Source of the DNA: Phragmitibacter sp965284365
GTDB taxonomy: Bacteria; Verrucomicrobiota; Verrucomicrobiia; Verrucomicrobiales; Verrucomicrobiaceae
Assembly: GCA_965284365.1 (NCBI GenBank)
Contig: OZ260079.1
Span: 5,394,001-5,458,000, forward strand
Direction: 5' to 3'
Length of the DNA: 64,000 bases
In this document: positions 8,392 to 17,626 of the stretch, piece after piece
How the letters are laid out: the number at the start of each line of letters is the position of its first letter
Position numbering within the stretch: the first letter of the stretch is position 1
Notes under the pieces: model-generated
The model's input: only the letters and a program-made list of their open reading frames with translations
What the model was told of the DNA's origin: nothing
Databases searched by the model: none
Position numbers and translations under genes: made by a program

Positions 8392-8841
8392 ATGTCCAAC
8401 CCAACCAATCATTTCATTCAAATCGGCGATGCTGCGCGGGAGATCAATCCGTGGACGCACAATGAGTGGCTTTGCAACCCGAATCTCGTGGATGCCGAGA
8501 AGCTCCTGCTGGTGCGGGCGAACATGGCACCGATGCATTGCCATCCGTTTCACTATCATCCGCACCGGGAAGAGATCATTTATGTGATCTACGGCCGGGC
8601 GGAGCAGTGGGTGGGGAATGAATACCGGATTCTAAGCGCGGGAGAGATGGCGCACATTCCGACGGGTGTGGTGCACGCGACTTATAATCCTCACGCGGAA
8701 CCACTGGTGTTCCTGGCGATTCTTTCGCCTGCAAAGTTGCCGGATGATCTGGCCGCTGCGCCGGACCCGCAAGATGTTTCTGGCCAGGCTGAATGGGCCT
8801 CGGTACGGGAAGGCCTGCCAGAGTGCCAGACTCTCTCTTAA
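8392..8841 (+). CDS. Cupin-domain protein
   Basis: A 149-residue single-domain cupin. Metal ligands are visible in the first motif HCHPFHYHPHREEIIYVIYG and the second motif AHIPTGVVHATYN (residues about 46-100). Small cupins of this type are sugar isomerases, dioxygenases or binding proteins; none can be chosen here. It ends directly before the C/T-rich leader of the giant ThuA protein gene and may share its transcript. Confidence 0.82.
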   Translation: MSNPTNHFIQIGDAAREINPWTHNEWLCNPNLVDAEKLLLVRANMAPMHCHPFHYHPHREEIIYVIYGRAEQWVGNEYRILSAGEMAHIPTGVVHATYNPHAEPLVFLAILSPAKLPDDLAAAPDPQDVSGQAEWASVREGLPECQTLS

Positions 8842-8931
8842 TTGGCGCCGCTCCTCTTTTCTCCCCCACCCTCCCTCTTCTTTCCTCCTTTCGCTTTTCG
8901 CTTTTTCTTCCCTTCACCTTCTTCACCTATC
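8842..8931 (+). promoter_or_regulatory. C/T-rich leader without Shine-Dalgarno
   Basis: Nearly all of these 90 bases are C or T, ending in CACCTATC just before the ATG at 8932. No purine-rich Shine-Dalgarno is present. Similar pyrimidine leaders precede the starts at 3720, 21101, 33957 and 42571. The tract probably serves translation initiation, for example by binding ribosomal protein S1, but this is inference. Confidence 0.45.
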
Positions 8932-11900
8932 ATGAAACGTTTCCTCTTTTCCCTGATCCTCGTGGCAGCGGCGCTGGTCCACCTACCGGTTCAGGCTGCC
9001 GATGCGCCGCTGCGGATTTTTATCCGATCCGGCCCGAAGTCGCATGGCCCGGGAGCGCACGATCATCCGGCATTCTTGAAGGATTGGGTGCCGATGTTGC
9101 AGGCGCGTGGTGCGGTGTGTGAAGGCGGCAATGAGTTCCCCACCAAGGAGCAGTTGGACAAGACGGATGTGCTGATCCTGCACACGGATAATGGCGGCGA
9201 TATCAATATCGGGCCGGAGCGCAAGAACCTACAGGAGTTCATCCAGCGCGGTGGTGGCGTGGTGAGCATCCATGCGGCGAACGTCTCGAAAGATCACGAC
9301 TGGTTCAAAACCATCGTGGGCGGCTCCTGGCATCATAAGCAGACCAAGTGGCTGGAGGGCGAGATGAGCCTCTATTTCACGGATCGCGAGAATCCCATCA
9401 CGAAGGACATCTCCAACTTCGACATGGATGACGAGATTTATTACGACATGGATGTGATGCCGGAAGTAAAGATTCTCGCGGCTGCCTACACGCCTAACAA
9501 GACGGGGGCGAGAAATGCCAAGAAGGCGGAAGAAGTGACCAAGGGTAGCAAGCAGGTTAGCGTGTATGATATTCAGCCGCAGATGTGGACCTATGAGCGC
9601 AATGCGGAAGGCGGCAGTGCGCCCTATCGCGCCTTCGTGTGTATTCCGGGACACTACCACAAGAATTTTTCGCACAATGGGCTGCGCACGGCGCTGCTGC
9701 GTGGGATCGCCTGGGCGGGCAAACGGTCCAATGTGGATGAACTCTGCAAGCCAGAGGAACTGGGAGATGCGCTGCGCTATGTGGAAGGCGGAACCCCTCG
9801 AGCGAAGGATCTGATCAAAGAACTGGAAGTGCATCCCGAGTTCGACATTTCCCTAGTGGCGACAGAACCACTCATCAACAAGCCCATGAATGTGGACTGG
9901 GATGAAAAGGGGCGCCTTTGGGTGTGTGAGACGCCGGAGTATCCCAACGGCCTGCGTGAACCTAACAAGGACACTGTTTCAAAAGACGTATGGAAAGACA
10001 GCGGCTCGCTGGAGCCGGGCAAGTATGATCGTGCGCCGCAGGATCGCATCAGCATCCTGACCGATACCGATGGCGACGGCCAGATGGACAAGAAGCAGGT
10101 CTTTGCCGACAAGCTGGAACTGGCCACGAGTTTCGTGTTCTACAAAAATGGCGTGATCGTGAGTTCGGCGCCAGACATCTGGCTCCTGGAGGACACAAAC
10201 GGGGACGATGTAGCTGATAAACGCTCGAAGCTCTACACAGGTCTCGGCACGGGAGACACGCACGCGGTCATCAACAATCTGCGCTGGGGACTGGATGGCT
10301 GGGTCTATGCCACACATGGCTACAGTTCCGGGCATGTGACCTCGCCTGATGGAACGAAGGACTTCGGTGTGGATGGTGCGGGCGTAGTGCGGTTCAAACC
10401 GGACGGCAGCGCTTTTGAGCAATATGCTTCTCGTGGTGGTAATACCTGGGGACTGAACATCACCTGGGACGGCAATGTGTTTTACACACAACCGACCAGT
10501 GGAAATCATTTCATCCATGTGGTGCTGCCGGAGACCGTGCTGGCCAAGGGGAAGCTGCCGGGCGTGATGGGGACTAATGGCATGCTTCCGCGGGAGCCGT
10601 CCTACCCGTCCATGCATTATGAACAGCAGGCCTATGTGCAGATCGATCAAGTGGGAAGCTTCACGGCGGCTGCGGGTTGCGCTATCTATGAAGGCGGTGC
10701 GTGGCCAGAGAGATGGAACAAGGGTTACTTTGTCACGGAGCCAACGATCAATATTGTGAGCCATTTCATGGTGGAGCCTGATGGGGTGACCTTCAAGGCG
10801 AAGCGTGAACCGGGTCGTGAGCAAACGGAGTTCATTCGCAGTAAGAACTTGTGGTTCCGGCCTATCGAGGTGCGCGTAGGTCCGGATGGCGCGCTCTATG
10901 TCGTGGATTTCTGCAATCAAGCGATCATCCACAATGACACCCGAGGGCCACAACATGGTCCTGCGAATGCAGCGGTGCGTCCGGATCGGGATCACTACTT
11001 TGGCCGGATTTGGAAGGTGCAGCACAAACAGGCGAAGAAAATCCCGGTACCAGTAATGGACAAGTCCAAGCCTCAGACGCTGATTGATGCATACCACGGT
11101 TCCCCTTCAGTCCATGTGAAGATGAATGCCGTGCGTTTGGCTGCGGAGTCCGACGCGATCGGCAAAGAGAAGGTCGTCATCAATGATTTCAACTCAGCCG
11201 CTCAATTGGGGCTTAGGGCGCTTCAATTTGGCGATAAATTGCCAAAGCAGACGGGGAATTGGAAGGCCCCATTGCAGTCCTTTACTCCCGAGCAAAAGGC
11301 CCTGCTCATAGGAAAAGCGATCAGTGATAATACCCCTCTCATCGCTGATCCAAATGGATCCTTGAGCGCAATCCTGGGAGCCAGTGACATGCTGGATGAA
11401 CCCGGCATCCGTGCTGCCTTTATCACGCGCTATATCAATTCAACAGACGACTGGACGAAGTCAGCCATCATCTCGGCAGGTTCAGACCACGCTGCGGAAT
11501 TGATTGCGGACAGTTTGGCGGCTACATCCGTTGATAAGTTACAGTCTTTGGTAGCGGCGCTGACGCCGATCGCGGTATCACCGGACAAAGATAAGGATCA
11601 CGCGCAACTGGTAAAACTGCTCCAGGCCTGCGCGGACGCACCAGGCAAAGCTGACGCGCTCAAAGCGACAATCCTGGGTGAACTCGCTGGTGCTGAAGGG
11701 GCCAACCTGGAAGGCACGCCTGCTTTGAAGGCACCCTTGCAGAAGCTGCTCGCTCAGGCTTCTATCAGCGCGCTGGCTCTGCCTCTGGCAGCCAAATGGG
11801 ACTCAAAGAATAAACTCGCCGAAGAGACCGGTGTACTGACCAAGGGTCTGCTGGTAAAGCTGGCCGACAGCAAGCTGCCAGATGCGCAACGTGTCAGCAT

Positions 11901-14103
11901 CGCGCGCAGTCTGCTTAGCATTCGCAAGGGCCATGCGGAAGTGATGCCTGCGATTGAGAAGGCATTGACCGGTGACGGCAGTGAGGGATTCAAGAAAGAG
12001 CTGCTTGCGGTCTTGGGCGAACAGGAAGGACCGGAAATCGGCAAGATGCTGGTAGCCAGCCTGACAAAAGCAGAAGGTCAACCTGCGGTGCCAATGGGGC
12101 TGGCCCTCGCGGCCTTCGATCAAATCCTTAAACGGCCTAACTGGACGAATCAGCTTCTGGATGCGGTGGAGAAAGATGGTGTAAAACCAGCTGATCTCGG
12201 CCCTGCGAATGTGGCTCGCTTGCGCACGCACCCGAACAAACAGGTGTCCGCGCGAGCAAATCAGATGCTGGAGAAGCTGAGTCCCACTACGGTGGCGAAG
12301 AATCAGGTCATCGCTCAACTCACTCCAGAAGTCGAGAAGCCCGGTGATGTGGCCAAGGGGAAACTTCTCTTTACCGCCTGCGCGGTCTGCCACAAGCTGG
12401 GCGACACGGGTCTGGCGGTGGGTCCTCCACTGGATGGCATGGGCGCTCATGGTCCTGCGGAATTGCTGACGCATATCATCGATCCGAATCGCGAAGTGGA
12501 CCCCAGTTTTTGGGCGCATAACATCATCACGAAGAAGGGCGACGTCTTTGTCGGCGTGATCACGTCTGAGAACTCCAACATGGTAACGCTGGCAACACAG
12601 ATCGGCGTGAAGGAGATCGCGAAGAGCGACATCGACAAGCGCGAGAACACGCGCCGCAGTCTCATGCCTGAAGGATTCGAAGCACTCGGCGCGGAGGCCT
12701 TGCGCGATCTACTTTCGTTCATGTGCGGCGGGGAACAAAAATTCCGTGTGGTGGATCTTCGGAACTCCTATAACGCCGACTCGCGACGCGGTTTGTTTGC
12801 GAAAGAAGAATCGGTAAATGACTCGGTGCATTTTGCGAAATTCGGCAATGTTACGGCGGGTGGTGTCCCCTGGTTCATCATGGACCCTCAACGTTCACCC
12901 ACGGGCCTGAATTTGATCGTCCTGAAGGGCGGCGGAAAAGGTACGGCAGCAAATCAAAATGCCCAACGAGTGGCGGTGCCGATGAATGCAGCAGCGAAAC
13001 AAATGCATCTGCTGAGTGGCATCGCCGGGTGGGGATGGCCTGCGACCAAGGATGACCGCATGGCTCTACGCGTCACCGTGAACCATAAGGAAGGCGAAGC
13101 GGAAGTATTTGAACTGAAGAACGGGGTGGCCTTCGCGGATTACAATCGCGAACTCGAGGTGCCCGGTAGTGCGTTGGTGGAAGGCCTTGTGAATAAAGGG
13201 CAACTGCGCCGCATCACCTTGCCTGTAAAGAATGCTTCACCGATTTCCGAAGTGGTGTTTGAAAGTCTCGACAATGGCGTGACACCCGTGATTGCCGCCG
13301 TCACCGCGGATCTATCCGGTGAAGGTCCCAAATCAGTGGAAGGCAAACCCAACGCCGCCCCGGCCAATCCCAATGAAGGCCCGAAACAGGGAGCTAAAGG
13401 CGATGGGCCGCTAGCACCAGCCAAGCCGATCACTTGGGAAGCAGGCAAGACCAAGGTCCTGGTCATCGGCGGTGGCAGTTCCCATGACTTCGCGAAGTTC
13501 TTCGGCGGCACCGATGTGGAGACGCTGAAAGCAGCGGGATTCTCCGTCAACTACACCGAGGATCGTGACCAGGCTCCCGAGGCGTTGAAAGAAGCGGACG
13601 TGGCCGTGATCAGCGTGAACCGGAAGTTCTTTGATACACCGGCCTATCGTCAGGCCGTGATGGCGTTCACTAACGCGGGCAAAGGCTTGGTGATGCTGCA
13701 TCCAGGCACCTGGTTTGGATACGGCCAATGGCCTGAACTTAATGCGCAGATCGTGGGCGGCGGCTCACGCGGGCACGACAAGTTGGGGCCTTTCCTCGTG
13801 AATGTGGCCAAAGCGGAACATCCGGTCATGGCGGGCGTGCCTGCGAGTTTCGAAGTGGTGGACGAACTGTATTACATGAATGCGGAGCCGCATCGTAATT
13901 CTCCAGGCACCGCAGCCATCGAAGTGCTGGCGGAGACTTCCCCCAGTGAGAAATATGGTAAGCCGCATCCCAGTGTATGGATCACCCAACATGCGAAGGC
14001 GCGCATCGTGGGCATTGCACTTGGGCATGATCAGCGGGTGCATGATTTGCCAGCGTTCCGGGCGATCCTGACAAATGCGGTCAAGTGGGCAGGTGGGAAG
14101 TAA
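8932..14103 (+). CDS. Giant secreted ThuA / PVC dehydrogenase / haem-binding / ThuA protein
   Basis: A 1723-residue exported protein. The order is: signal peptide (1-22); ThuA glutamine-amidotransferase-like domain (about 24-290); PVC membrane-bound dehydrogenase beta-propeller, starting HPEFDISLVATEPLINKP (about 300-700); an alpha-helical HEAT-like stretch (700-1130); a PVC-type haem-binding domain with CAVCH at 1150-1154; a beta domain (about 1270-1450); a Pro/Ala linker; and a second ThuA domain (about 1505-1723). ThuA domains are linked to 3-keto-disaccharide metabolism and the propeller to sugar dehydrogenases, so it may oxidise sugars and pass electrons to its c-haem. Start at 8932 gives the signal peptide; the in-frame codons from 8842 are a C/T tract. 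A ThuA domain at each end is unusual. Confidence 0.88.
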   Translation: MKRFLFSLILVAAALVHLPVQAADAPLRIFIRSGPKSHGPGAHDHPAFLKDWVPMLQARGAVCEGGNEFPTKEQLDKTDVLILHTDNGGDINIGPERKNLQEFIQRGGGVVSIHAANVSKDHDWFKTIVGGSWHHKQTKWLEGEMSLYFTDRENPITKDISNFDMDDEIYYDMDVMPEVKILAAAYTPNKTGARNAKKAEEVTKGSKQVSVYDIQPQMWTYERNAEGGSAPYRAFVCIPGHYHKNFSHNGLRTALLRGIAWAGKRSNVDELCKPEELGDALRYVEGGTPRAKDLIKELEVHPEFDISLVATEPLINKPMNVDWDEKGRLWVCETPEYPNGLREPNKDTVSKDVWKDSGSLEPGKYDRAPQDRISILTDTDGDGQMDKKQVFADKLELATSFVFYKNGVIVSSAPDIWLLEDTNGDDVADKRSKLYTGLGTGDTHAVINNLRWGLDGWVYATHGYSSGHVTSPDGTKDFGVDGAGVVRFKPDGSAFEQYASRGGNTWGLNITWDGNVFYTQPTSGNHFIHVVLPETVLAKGKLPGVMGTNGMLPREPSYPSMHYEQQAYVQIDQVGSFTAAAGCAIYEGGAWPERWNKGYFVTEPTINIVSHFMVEPDGVTFKAKREPGREQTEFIRSKNLWFRPIEVRVGPDGALYVVDFCNQAIIHNDTRGPQHGPANAAVRPDRDHYFGRIWKVQHKQAKKIPVPVMDKSKPQTLIDAYHGSPSVHVKMNAVRLAAESDAIGKEKVVINDFNSAAQLGLRALQFGDKLPKQTGNWKAPLQSFTPEQKALLIGKAISDNTPLIADPNGSLSAILGASDMLDEPGIRAAFITRYINSTDDWTKSAIISAGSDHAAELIADSLAATSVDKLQSLVAALTPIAVSPDKDKDHAQLVKLLQACADAPGKADALKATILGELAGAEGANLEGTPALKAPLQKLLAQASISALALPLAAKWDSKNKLAEETGVLTKGLLVKLADSKLPDAQRVSIARSLLSIRKGHAEVMPAIEKALTGDGSEGFKKELLAVLGEQEGPEIGKMLVASLTKAEGQPAVPMGLALAAFDQILKRPNWTNQLLDAVEKDGVKPADLGPANVARLRTHPNKQVSARANQMLEKLSPTTVAKNQVIAQLTPEVEKPGDVAKGKLLFTACAVCHKLGDTGLAVGPPLDGMGAHGPAELLTHIIDPNREVDPSFWAHNIITKKGDVFVGVITSENSNMVTLATQIGVKEIAKSDIDKRENTRRSLMPEGFEALGAEALRDLLSFMCGGEQKFRVVDLRNSYNADSRRGLFAKEESVNDSVHFAKFGNVTAGGVPWFIMDPQRSPTGLNLIVLKGGGKGTAANQNAQRVAVPMNAAAKQMHLLSGIAGWGWPATKDDRMALRVTVNHKEGEAEVFELKNGVAFADYNRELEVPGSALVEGLVNKGQLRRITLPVKNASPISEVVFESLDNGVTPVIAAVTADLSGEGPKSVEGKPNAAPANPNEGPKQGAKGDGPLAPAKPITWEAGKTKVLVIGGGSSHDFAKFFGGTDVETLKAAGFSVNYTEDRDQAPEALKEADVAVISVNRKFFDTPAYRQAVMAFTNAGKGLVMLHPGTWFGYGQWPELNAQIVGGGSRGHDKLGPFLVNVAKAEHPVMAGVPASFEVVDELYYMNAEPHRNSPGTAAIEVLAETSPSEKYGKPHPSVWITQHAKARIVGIALGHDQRVHDLPAFRAILTNAVKWAGGK

Positions 14104-14190
14104 AGCGTGTTGGCGTCTCCGGGTTTCTGTCTGTTTCTCGTTGGCCCCATTAGCATGTTAAACAGACGGCGCATTGGGAAGCCCAAATGC

Positions 14191-14571
14191 CTAAAACTTG
14201 AATCTGGCACTTCCGCCAGACTCCGTGTTGGCCTTCAAAAAAACCCTCCTCTTTTGTTCTAAATTCCCGCTATATTCATACTCAGAATCGCCAGCCAATT
14301 GTGAACGAGAAACCTTAAAGCGCTTCACGTAACCTGCCACTAATGGCGGCCTATCTTCCACCAAAAAGTAGTGATGCACATTGCTTGATCCCAAATACCA
14401 TGTCGTGCAGAAAGGGGAACGGTCCATTCGCCGGAATTGATCGATGGAAATTTCCTCCGCCACAGACCTGTCCCACGTCGCAACAATTGAACTACAATTG
14501 ACCCCCGTCATCGTTAGAGTTGGCACTAAAAGTAAAAAGCAGATTACTCTTTTGATGTTCATAGCTCTCAT
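14191..14571 (-). CDS. Small secreted hypothetical protein
   Basis: A 126-residue protein with an N-terminal hydrophobic signal (MNIKRVICFLLLVPTLTM) and a cysteine just after it, which may be a poor lipobox. A second start at 14562 would remove three residues. Its base composition is more AT-rich than neighbouring genes. No family recognised. It stands alone on the minus strand between two plus-strand genes. Confidence 0.55.
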   Translation of the reverse strand: MRAMNIKRVICFLLLVPTLTMTGVNCSSIVATWDRSVAEEISIDQFRRMDRSPFCTTWYLGSSNVHHYFLVEDRPPLVAGYVKRFKVSRSQLAGDSEYEYSGNLEQKRRVFLKANTESGGSARFKF

Positions 14572-14725
14572 ACAGGTGGGAGACGGTAGAATAGCCGAGT
14601 TGTCAATACGGCTGCACGATTAACACGAACCCGTCTCACCTGACTAAAGCGTCAGGCATGGTCAATTCCCTGTCATATCTTGCCCGTAGACAAACCGAAC
14701 CCTCTCCGCTAGGCTCGGCGCCATC

Positions 14726-15670
14726 ATGAGATTTTTCTCTGCCACCCCCGCCGCGATTATTCTTTCTCTCGGGCTCGCTTCGGCGGGTCTTTTTGGTCAG
14801 ACTCCGTCCTCGAACCCTCCGGGACCGGCTCAAGGTGCGGCTGATCCCGCGGCGGAGGCGGCGGCGCAGCAGAAGAAGTTGCAGGAGCTGGGAATGATCG
14901 AATCGGGAATCGGCAAAATTGGGGTTAATGCGGAGATCAACGTCCCCGAAGGCTTCGCTTTCTTCCCTGCGAAGGGCGCGAAGGTCATCATGCAGCAATG
15001 GGGAAACCTGACCAGCGGTAACGAAGACGGGCTGCTCATTGAAAACAAAACCGGGTGGTCGGTGCTCTTTCAGTTCGACAAGGTCGGCTATGTGAAGGAT
15101 GACGAGAAAGCCGATCTGAACGCGGCCGACATGATGAAGCAGATGAAGGACTCGGAGCCGGCAGCAAATGAGGCTCGCAAGGAAGCCGGGCTGCCAGCAC
15201 AGCATACGCTCGGGTTTGTGATGGAGCCGAAGTACAACGAGACGACCCATAATCTGGAGTGGGCCACGAAGTTCTCGGTGGAAGGCCATCCGGGAGAGTT
15301 TGTGAATTATCACACGAAGCTGCTAGGCCGTGAAGGCGTCATGAATGCGACCCTCATGGTGGAGCCAGACCAATTGCAAGCGGTGCTGCCAGACTATCAG
15401 AAGGCTTTGACAGGCTATCATTTCCTCGCGGGGAAAACGTATGCTGAGTATCGCTCCGGAGATAACCTTGCCGCTTATGGGCTGACTGGCCTTGTGGTGG
15501 GCGGGGCGGGTATTGCCGCTGCCAAGATGGGCCTGTTTGCGAAGCTCGGCGCCATCATCGCAAAGGGTGGCAAAATCGTGATCGCAGGCATTGCGCTTGT
15601 AGCTGCAGCGATTTGGAAGTTCATCGGCAAGCTGATCGGTCGACGTGATCCGAATACGTTGGGCGAGTAG
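14726..15670 (+). CDS. DUF2167 membrane protein
   Basis: The 314-residue protein has a signal peptide (1-24), a Pro/Ala linker, a DUF2167 domain (about 60-235) with INVPEGFAFFP, LLIENKTGWSVLFQFDKVGY and the aromatic YHTKLLGREGVM region, and a C-terminal glycine/alanine-rich hydrophobic segment (about 255-300) followed by basic residues. DUF2167 proteins are inner-membrane proteins of unknown function, often related to envelope stress. Length and layout are normal for the family. Confidence 0.82.
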   Translation: MRFFSATPAAIILSLGLASAGLFGQTPSSNPPGPAQGAADPAAEAAAQQKKLQELGMIESGIGKIGVNAEINVPEGFAFFPAKGAKVIMQQWGNLTSGNEDGLLIENKTGWSVLFQFDKVGYVKDDEKADLNAADMMKQMKDSEPAANEARKEAGLPAQHTLGFVMEPKYNETTHNLEWATKFSVEGHPGEFVNYHTKLLGREGVMNATLMVEPDQLQAVLPDYQKALTGYHFLAGKTYAEYRSGDNLAAYGLTGLVVGGAGIAAAKMGLFAKLGAIIAKGGKIVIAGIALVAAAIWKFIGKLIGRRDPNTLGE

Positions 15671-15679
15671 TAGCACGAA

Positions 15680-15718
15680 CGAAGGCGGGGTGACGGATAT
15701 TGGGGGGTGATGCCTTCG
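15680..15718 (+). terminator. Possible hairpin after the DUF2167 gene
   Basis: CGAAGGC at 15680 pairs with GCCTTCG at 15712-15718 around a G-rich loop of about 25 bases, 10 bases after the stop codon. A T-run is lacking, so it is a weak terminator candidate. Confidence 0.25.
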
Positions 15719-15732
15719 CTGGTCTGTTCTAA

Positions 15733-16824
15733 ATGACCGACGGTCAGATACTTTTAACCGCCGTCGCGGTTTTGACACTGTATGAGTGTCTACGGTGGGT
15801 GCCAGTTCATGCGTGGGTTTTCACCTCGCAGGACGGGCGGCGCTGGAAAGGCATGCGCACCTGGGAGCGATTCCGGGCGCGGGGTGGCGGCCTGGTGCTG
15901 CTGCCTCCCCTGCCCGCTCCGGGGCTGCATCTGATAGGTTCGCCTTGGCCCTGTGCTCCTCATGAGAAGGGTTTGTGCGTCTGGAGTCACGGAGGCGGGA
16001 CAGCGAAGGTGATTCCATGGCCGGAAGTGAAGGCGGCGGCTCATGGGGCGGTGTTGCGCTTGGGAACTGGCTGTGAATGCCGCTGTGCTAATGCCCGGAG
16101 CGCTACGGAGTGGGCGCGTCTGGTGAACTCCTGGACTGCCATGCCGCAGGAGGAACGCGAGGTCAGCTTTGCTTCCAAAGTCAAGCAGATGCTGGATGGC
16201 GAGCGGACGAAAACTGAGGTGGAAAAGATTTCAGTGATCACGCGGAACCTGCGGATGGTGGGAGCCATCATCCTCGGCCTCACCTTTATTTTGATGCCCG
16301 CCGTTTACTGGCGATTCGGCGATCAACTGGTGTCCTATGTTTGTCTGGGCGTGCTCGGCGTTTTTACGCTGACGCAGGCAATACTATTGATCGGGATCAT
16401 CCGGAAGCTACCGGCACTGAAGAAGGACGCGGGCGTCCACATTGTGTCCTCCGCTTTTTTTCCCCCTTCGGCCATGCGCGCCGCAGACTGGGTATGCGCG
16501 AGCCTCGCACCCGATGCGCACCCCCTCGCCGCACATCAGGCTTGGTCCGGGCAGGAAGCCCTTCTGGAAGAGTGCAGGCGCACCTGGCGGACGGCGCGGT
16601 GGCCTGGCGAGCATGTCGGCGCGTTGCCTTGGGACGGGCCGGAAGTGCGTGTGCTTCGGGAGTGGTTCGAGGGCCACCAAATCTTGTTGGAGGCACTGGA
16701 GACTGCGCCGGTGCGTCAGACGGAATGCACGCAGTATTGTCCGCGATGCCATGCACAATACCTCCCCAGTGCGGGCGCTCAGTGTGCGGATTGTGTGCAG
16801 GTGCCCCTGCTGGGTTGGCCATAA
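15733..16824 (+). CDS. Membrane protein with C-terminal zinc-ribbon-like motif
   Basis: The 363-residue protein has one N-terminal hydrophobic segment (about 6-25), a soluble part, two central membrane helices (about 178-230) and a C-terminal soluble domain ending with CPRCHAQYLPSAGAQCADC, a four-cysteine zinc-ribbon pattern. I recognise no family. It starts at an ATG 62 bases after the DUF2167 gene on the same strand and converges with the next gene. Function unknown. Confidence 0.62.
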   Translation: MTDGQILLTAVAVLTLYECLRWVPVHAWVFTSQDGRRWKGMRTWERFRARGGGLVLLPPLPAPGLHLIGSPWPCAPHEKGLCVWSHGGGTAKVIPWPEVKAAAHGAVLRLGTGCECRCANARSATEWARLVNSWTAMPQEEREVSFASKVKQMLDGERTKTEVEKISVITRNLRMVGAIILGLTFILMPAVYWRFGDQLVSYVCLGVLGVFTLTQAILLIGIIRKLPALKKDAGVHIVSSAFFPPSAMRAADWVCASLAPDAHPLAAHQAWSGQEALLEECRRTWRTARWPGEHVGALPWDGPEVRVLREWFEGHQILLEALETAPVRQTECTQYCPRCHAQYLPSAGAQCADCVQVPLLGWP

Positions 16825-16860
16825 AGGACGGCAATCCCGGACCATGCCGCCGCTGAAAAC

Positions 16861-17457
16861 TTAGGCGGGCGTCGTCTGCATTTTCTTCAGGTTGGCGATG
16901 AGTTCCCGGTTCATTTCTTCGAATGCATCCGGACTCATGCCGTGGCTTAGCTTCATCTGAAGCTGGGAACTCATAAATTCATCGGGACTGAGCCATTCCT
17001 CTCCCACTTTGATCCGGTTTGTCCATGCGCAGACGATCTGCATGCCGTCCTGAAGTTCGCGAATCCCTGTGGTGGAACCTTCGAGATGCGCCAAGGCATT
17101 TTGCAGTTCTGCATTCACACTCTTTTGTTTGGCTAGGGCCAAGCGGAGCCGATAAAAGGCAGCGCCGGTGATCAGTGAAAGCATCAGGCAGGTAAAGGCC
17201 GTCCAGAAACTGGTGATGGCAGACGTGGCCGGGTCGCGATTCACACTAAAAACGATGCCTGCGGCGAGCGCGTTCAGAATGCCCACGCTGAATACAGCGG
17301 AGATTTCGAACCGCTGCGCCGTGAGATAGACCGGCAGAATATAGGCCCACGACATGGGCGCATAGCGCCCGGAGACGCAGTCCAACCCAACGACCAAGAT
17401 AAACGAGGCGACGATGAGCGGGATGGAGTGGAAAGGCAGAGAGTGACGGGGGGTCAT
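16861..17457 (-). CDS. Membrane sensor-like protein with degenerate C-terminal zinc motif
   Basis: The 198-residue protein carries four hydrophobic segments in residues 8-105, then a coiled coil (about 108-135), then a short domain with IVCAWTNRIKVGEEWLSPDE and LSHGMSPDAFEEM. This end closely parallels a motif common at the end of bacterial PAS/response-regulator proteins, CxxCKKIR...YW...FSHGICPEC, but two of the usual cysteines are replaced (CAWT for CxxC, SPDA for CPEC). It therefore looks like a sensor input module that has lost metal binding and has no kinase domain. It is divergent from the secretin gene. Confidence 0.6.
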   Translation of the reverse strand: MTPRHSLPFHSIPLIVASFILVVGLDCVSGRYAPMSWAYILPVYLTAQRFEISAVFSVGILNALAAGIVFSVNRDPATSAITSFWTAFTCLMLSLITGAAFYRLRLALAKQKSVNAELQNALAHLEGSTTGIRELQDGMQIVCAWTNRIKVGEEWLSPDEFMSSQLQMKLSHGMSPDAFEEMNRELIANLKKMQTTPA

Positions 17458-17553
17458 GGGGAGCCTCTAAGAACTAGTATGAATATAATTTATAGTTGCA
17501 TCCATAAAATTCACTCGAAATCTCCATCATCAGCAATATTTCGCGCAAAACGC

Positions 17554-17572
17554 TCCATTTCTGACAAATGGA
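17554..17572. promoter_or_regulatory. Inverted repeat in the divergent spacer before the secretin gene
   Basis: TCCATTT and AAATGGA form perfect 7-base arms around CTGAC, 54 bases upstream of the secretin start in an AT-rich divergent spacer (17458-17626). It could be an operator; no regulator gene is adjacent. Confidence 0.3.
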
Positions 17573-17626
17573 AGATTGTCATTATCCACGAATTAAGCTC
17601 TAATCGCGCCTTTCCTTGTTATTGTG

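Noticed and set aside
9979..11097. A 372-residue open frame on the minus strand
   Set aside because: It lies opposite the propeller region of the giant plus-strand gene, has His/Arg-rich non-domain sequence and no start signal; it is a shadow of GC-rich coding DNA.
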